Assembly: GCA_025934735.1 (NCBI GenBank)
Contig: JAICWP010000001.1
Location: 62,001-126,000 of the forward strand
Reading direction: 5' to 3'
Origin: Terriglobales bacterium
Lineage (GTDB): Bacteria > Acidobacteriota > Terriglobia > Terriglobales > Acidobacteriaceae
Length of the DNA stretch: 64,000 bases
Shown here: piece by piece, positions 62,224 through 64,000 of the stretch
How the letters are laid out: the number at the start of each line of letters is the position of its first letter
How positions within the stretch are numbered: the stretch's first letter is position 1
Program-made: the position numbers and the translations under genes
The notes under the pieces: model-generated
The model's database searches: none
Told to the model about the DNA's origin: nothing
The model's input: only the letters and a program-made list of their open reading frames with translations

Positions 62224-62568
62224 CTATTTCGCCAGGCGGTCAATTTTGGCGGCCAAGATGAAGTCGCTCTCCGTCAGCCCGTCAATCTTGTGGGTGTAGG
62301 TGGTGATGCCCACCTCGCCCCACTTGAGGACGATATCGGGATGGTGGCCCTGCTCTTCCGCCAGCTCGCCCACGCGATTCACGAATTCCAGCGCCTTGCG
62401 GAAATCGGGGAACTTGAAGGTCCGGGTGAGGTGGTGTTCGTTGACCACCGTCCAGCCGGGCAGTTGCTTCTTGTAGGATTCCAGTTCCGCACCCTTTAGA
62501 GGCGGCACGCCGCCGCGGCAAGGCACGCAGGTTTTGCTGGCGAGATCAGAGACCGCTGCATTGGACAT
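62224..62568 (-). CDS. phhB: 4a-hydroxytetrahydrobiopterin dehydratase
   Basis: 114 residues from ATG 62568 (GGGGGA upstream). Pterin-4a-carbinolamine dehydratase fold: LESYKKQLPGWTVVNEHHLT, FKFPDFRKALEFVNRVGELA, EEQGHHPDIVLKWGEVGI and TTYTHKIDGLTESDF. The catalytic HHPD...TH pattern (EQGHHPD, TYTHKIDG) is complete. A CxxC (CVPCRGG) at the N-terminus is an extension seen in some bacterial members. Divergent from the lactate oxidase-like gene. Confidence 0.95.
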   Translation of the reverse strand: MSNAAVSDLASKTCVPCRGGVPPLKGAELESYKKQLPGWTVVNEHHLTRTFKFPDFRKALEFVNRVGELAEEQGHHPDIVLKWGEVGITTYTHKIDGLTESDFILAAKIDRLAK

Positions 62569-62644
62569 GGTCGTTTTCCCCCACGACACTAATTTACTGC
62601 AATCCGGACGTGAGCGGGGCAGCGGTGTACAATCGGCCACCGTT

Positions 62645-63829
62645 ATGGATAGTAAAACAGTGCAGACGTCGTATTCGGGAATGGAGCGGCAGCTGGCGAT
62701 CTATGAGGCCGGGCTGAAAGGGTCGAAAACCGGAGTGCCGGTTTCGCCGGTTCTGCTGGAGCAGAAAGCCAAGGAAGTGCTGGAACCGCGGGCCTACGAT
62801 TACGTGGCAGGAGCCGCGGGCGGAGAGCAGACGGCGCGCGCCAACCTGGAGGCGTTTTACCGCCGGCGCATTGTGCCACGCATGCTGCGCGATGTGACGC
62901 AGCGCGAGCTGAGCATCGAGTTGCTGGGCAAGACGCTACCGGCTCCGGTCCTGCTGGGTCCGGTGGGCGTGCAGGGCATTATCCACAGCGAGGCGGAACT
63001 GGCCACGGCGCGGGCGGCGGCTTCCCTGGGCATTCCGTGCGTGCTCAGCACCCTTTCCTCGCGTCCGCTGGAAAAGGTGGCGCAGGCGAGCGGAGACGGG
63101 CCGCGCTGGTTCCAACTCTACTGGACGACGCATCCGGAGGTGACGGCCAGCCTGATACGCCGGGCGGAGGCGGCAGGCTACTCGGCCCTGGTGGTTACGC
63201 TCGATACCCCCTTACTGGGCTGGCGCGAGCGCGACCTGCAGCATCCCTACTTGCCGTTCCTGCTGGGCGAAGGCCTGGCCAATTTCTTTACTGATCCGGT
63301 GTTCTGCTCGGAGCTGCAGCGGCCGCCGCAGGAACATCCTCTGGCTGCGGTGCGGTTGTGGGGCGCAATGTGTTCCCACACAGCGCTGGGCTGGAAAGAC
63401 CTGAGCTTCTTGCGGCAGCACACGCGCTTGCCCATCCTACTGAAAGGAATCCTTCACCCCGAGGACGCAGAACGCGCGTTGGCCAGCGGGGTGGACGGCC
63501 TGATCGTTTCCAATCATGGAGGGCGCCAGGTGGATGGCGCGATTGCCGCTCTGGACGCGCTGCCGGAGGTGGTGCGGGTGGTGAATGGCCGCGTTCCCGT
63601 GCTGTTCGACAGCGGCATTCGTCGCGGGGCGGATGCGGTGAAGGCGCTGGCCCTGGGAGCGCGCGCGGTACTGCTGGGCCGGCTCTACATTTGGGGACTG
63701 GCCGTGGGCGGAGAGCAGGGCGTGCGCGAGGTGCTGCTCAACTTTCTGGCTGACCTCGACCTTACCATGGCGCTCAGCGGCTACCGCTCGTGCCGGGAGT
63801 TGGATGAAAGTGCCCTGGCCGGCTGTTGA
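62645..63829 (+). CDS. FMN-dependent alpha-hydroxyacid oxidase (L-lactate 2-monooxygenase/dehydrogenase-like)
   Basis: 394 residues from ATG 62645. TIM barrel: PAPVLLGPVGVQGIIHSEAE, then the substrate and FMN contacts FQLYWTTHPEVT, LDTPLLGWRERDL, PILLKGILHPEDAERAL and the catalytic-histidine motif VSNHGGRQVDGAIAALDALP. The SNHGGRQ motif gives the catalytic His and Arg. Overall the length and WRERDL segment resemble Mycobacterium lactate 2-monooxygenase more than LldD. Substrate uncertain among lactate, glycolate and mandelate-like acids. Confidence 0.92.
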   Translation: MDSKTVQTSYSGMERQLAIYEAGLKGSKTGVPVSPVLLEQKAKEVLEPRAYDYVAGAAGGEQTARANLEAFYRRRIVPRMLRDVTQRELSIELLGKTLPAPVLLGPVGVQGIIHSEAELATARAAASLGIPCVLSTLSSRPLEKVAQASGDGPRWFQLYWTTHPEVTASLIRRAEAAGYSALVVTLDTPLLGWRERDLQHPYLPFLLGEGLANFFTDPVFCSELQRPPQEHPLAAVRLWGAMCSHTALGWKDLSFLRQHTRLPILLKGILHPEDAERALASGVDGLIVSNHGGRQVDGAIAALDALPEVVRVVNGRVPVLFDSGIRRGADAVKALALGARAVLLGRLYIWGLAVGGEQGVREVLLNFLADLDLTMALSGYRSCRELDESALAGC

Positions 63830-63875
63830 ATTCTCGCGACCGGAAGCACCCGAGCGCAAACTGCAAAGTCAGCCG

Positions 63876-63915
63876 GAAAATAAAAAAGGGAGCGCGGAAC
63901 ATGTCCGCTGCTCCC
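63876..63915 (-). terminator. minus-strand intrinsic terminator
   Basis: GGGAGCGCGGA (63888-63898) with TCCGCTGCTCCC (63904-63915), near-perfect 11-base stem. On the minus strand it is followed by TTTTTTATTTT. It must end a transcript entering from beyond the right edge. The 85 bases to its right also fold (GGTACT ... AGTACC) and have no stop in three minus frames. Confidence 0.75.
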
Positions 63916-64000
63916 GGGCTTGTACCCTCCCCCAGGTACTTCGCCGAAACAGATAGTACCCAGAGGCGGCGCATTGCGGAATGGCACGAAAGTGGCATCT

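Overview
The window is a GC-rich bacterial chromosome segment with short intergenic gaps and no rRNA, tRNA, phage or insertion-sequence genes that I can see. The gene families (split glycine dehydrogenase, DUF2911, DUF4440, SBBP-repeat protein, PilZ proteins, sigma-54 activators, Flp-type pilin, SGNH hydrolase, TAT-exported Gfo/Idh/MocA protein) and the dispersed intergenic hairpins fit an Acidobacteriota genome of the Terriglobia/Koribacter type. This placement is inferred from gene content, not from a search.

Layout. 1-8 kb (minus strand): 2-oxoacid:ferredoxin oxidoreductase alpha subunit (cut by the window edge) with its 2x4Fe-4S ferredoxin, aspS, a DUF4440 secreted protein, hisS, a gamma-carbonic-anhydrase-like protein and glgC. 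8-15 kb (plus): a methylmalonyl-CoA-mutase-type large subunit and the glycine cleavage operon gcvT-gcvH-gcvPA-gcvPB, with repeats between gcvT and gcvH and between gcvH and gcvPA, plus a previously easy-to-miss 56-residue Cys-rich ORF on the other strand. 15-22 kb (minus): DUF2911 and a fatty-acid beta-oxidation operon in the order fadN-fadA-fadE. 22-30 kb: outer-membrane barrel, membrane protein, Nudix hydrolase, patatin, GAF-like protein, a duplicated small-ORF module with palindromes, a small HTH protein, and an M1 aminopeptidase.

30-33 kb holds the most interesting locus: a Dps-like ferritin diverges from an OxyR that keeps both redox cysteines (C199, C208), with an OxyR-type site (CTAT-N7-ATAG) between them. 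Immediately downstream of oxyR is a peroxiredoxin whose peroxidatic cysteine codon is TGA at 32498-32500, followed by a SECIS-like hairpin. It reads as a selenocysteine peroxiredoxin in an OxyR peroxide-defence unit.

33-43 kb: M28 peptidase, a coiled-coil membrane protein, thiC, SGNH hydrolase and a tightly overlapping ccmEABCD heme-export operon whose CcmE carries Cys in place of the heme-binding His. 43-54 kb: PilZ proteins, SBBP surface protein, oxidoreductase, a split regulator cluster (two HTH-only LuxR proteins and one receiver-only protein), a YncE-like propeller and an Flp-type pilin flanked by direct hairpin repeats. 54-59 kb: a receiverless sigma-54 activator and a coupled soluble histidine kinase/NtrC-type regulator pair. 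59-64 kb: VOC protein, glycosyltransferase 39-like membrane protein overlapping a prepilin, pterin dehydratase and an FMN-dependent alpha-hydroxyacid oxidase.

Limits: start codons were chosen from Shine-Dalgarno spacing, overlaps and family length. All functional calls rest on motifs read by eye.
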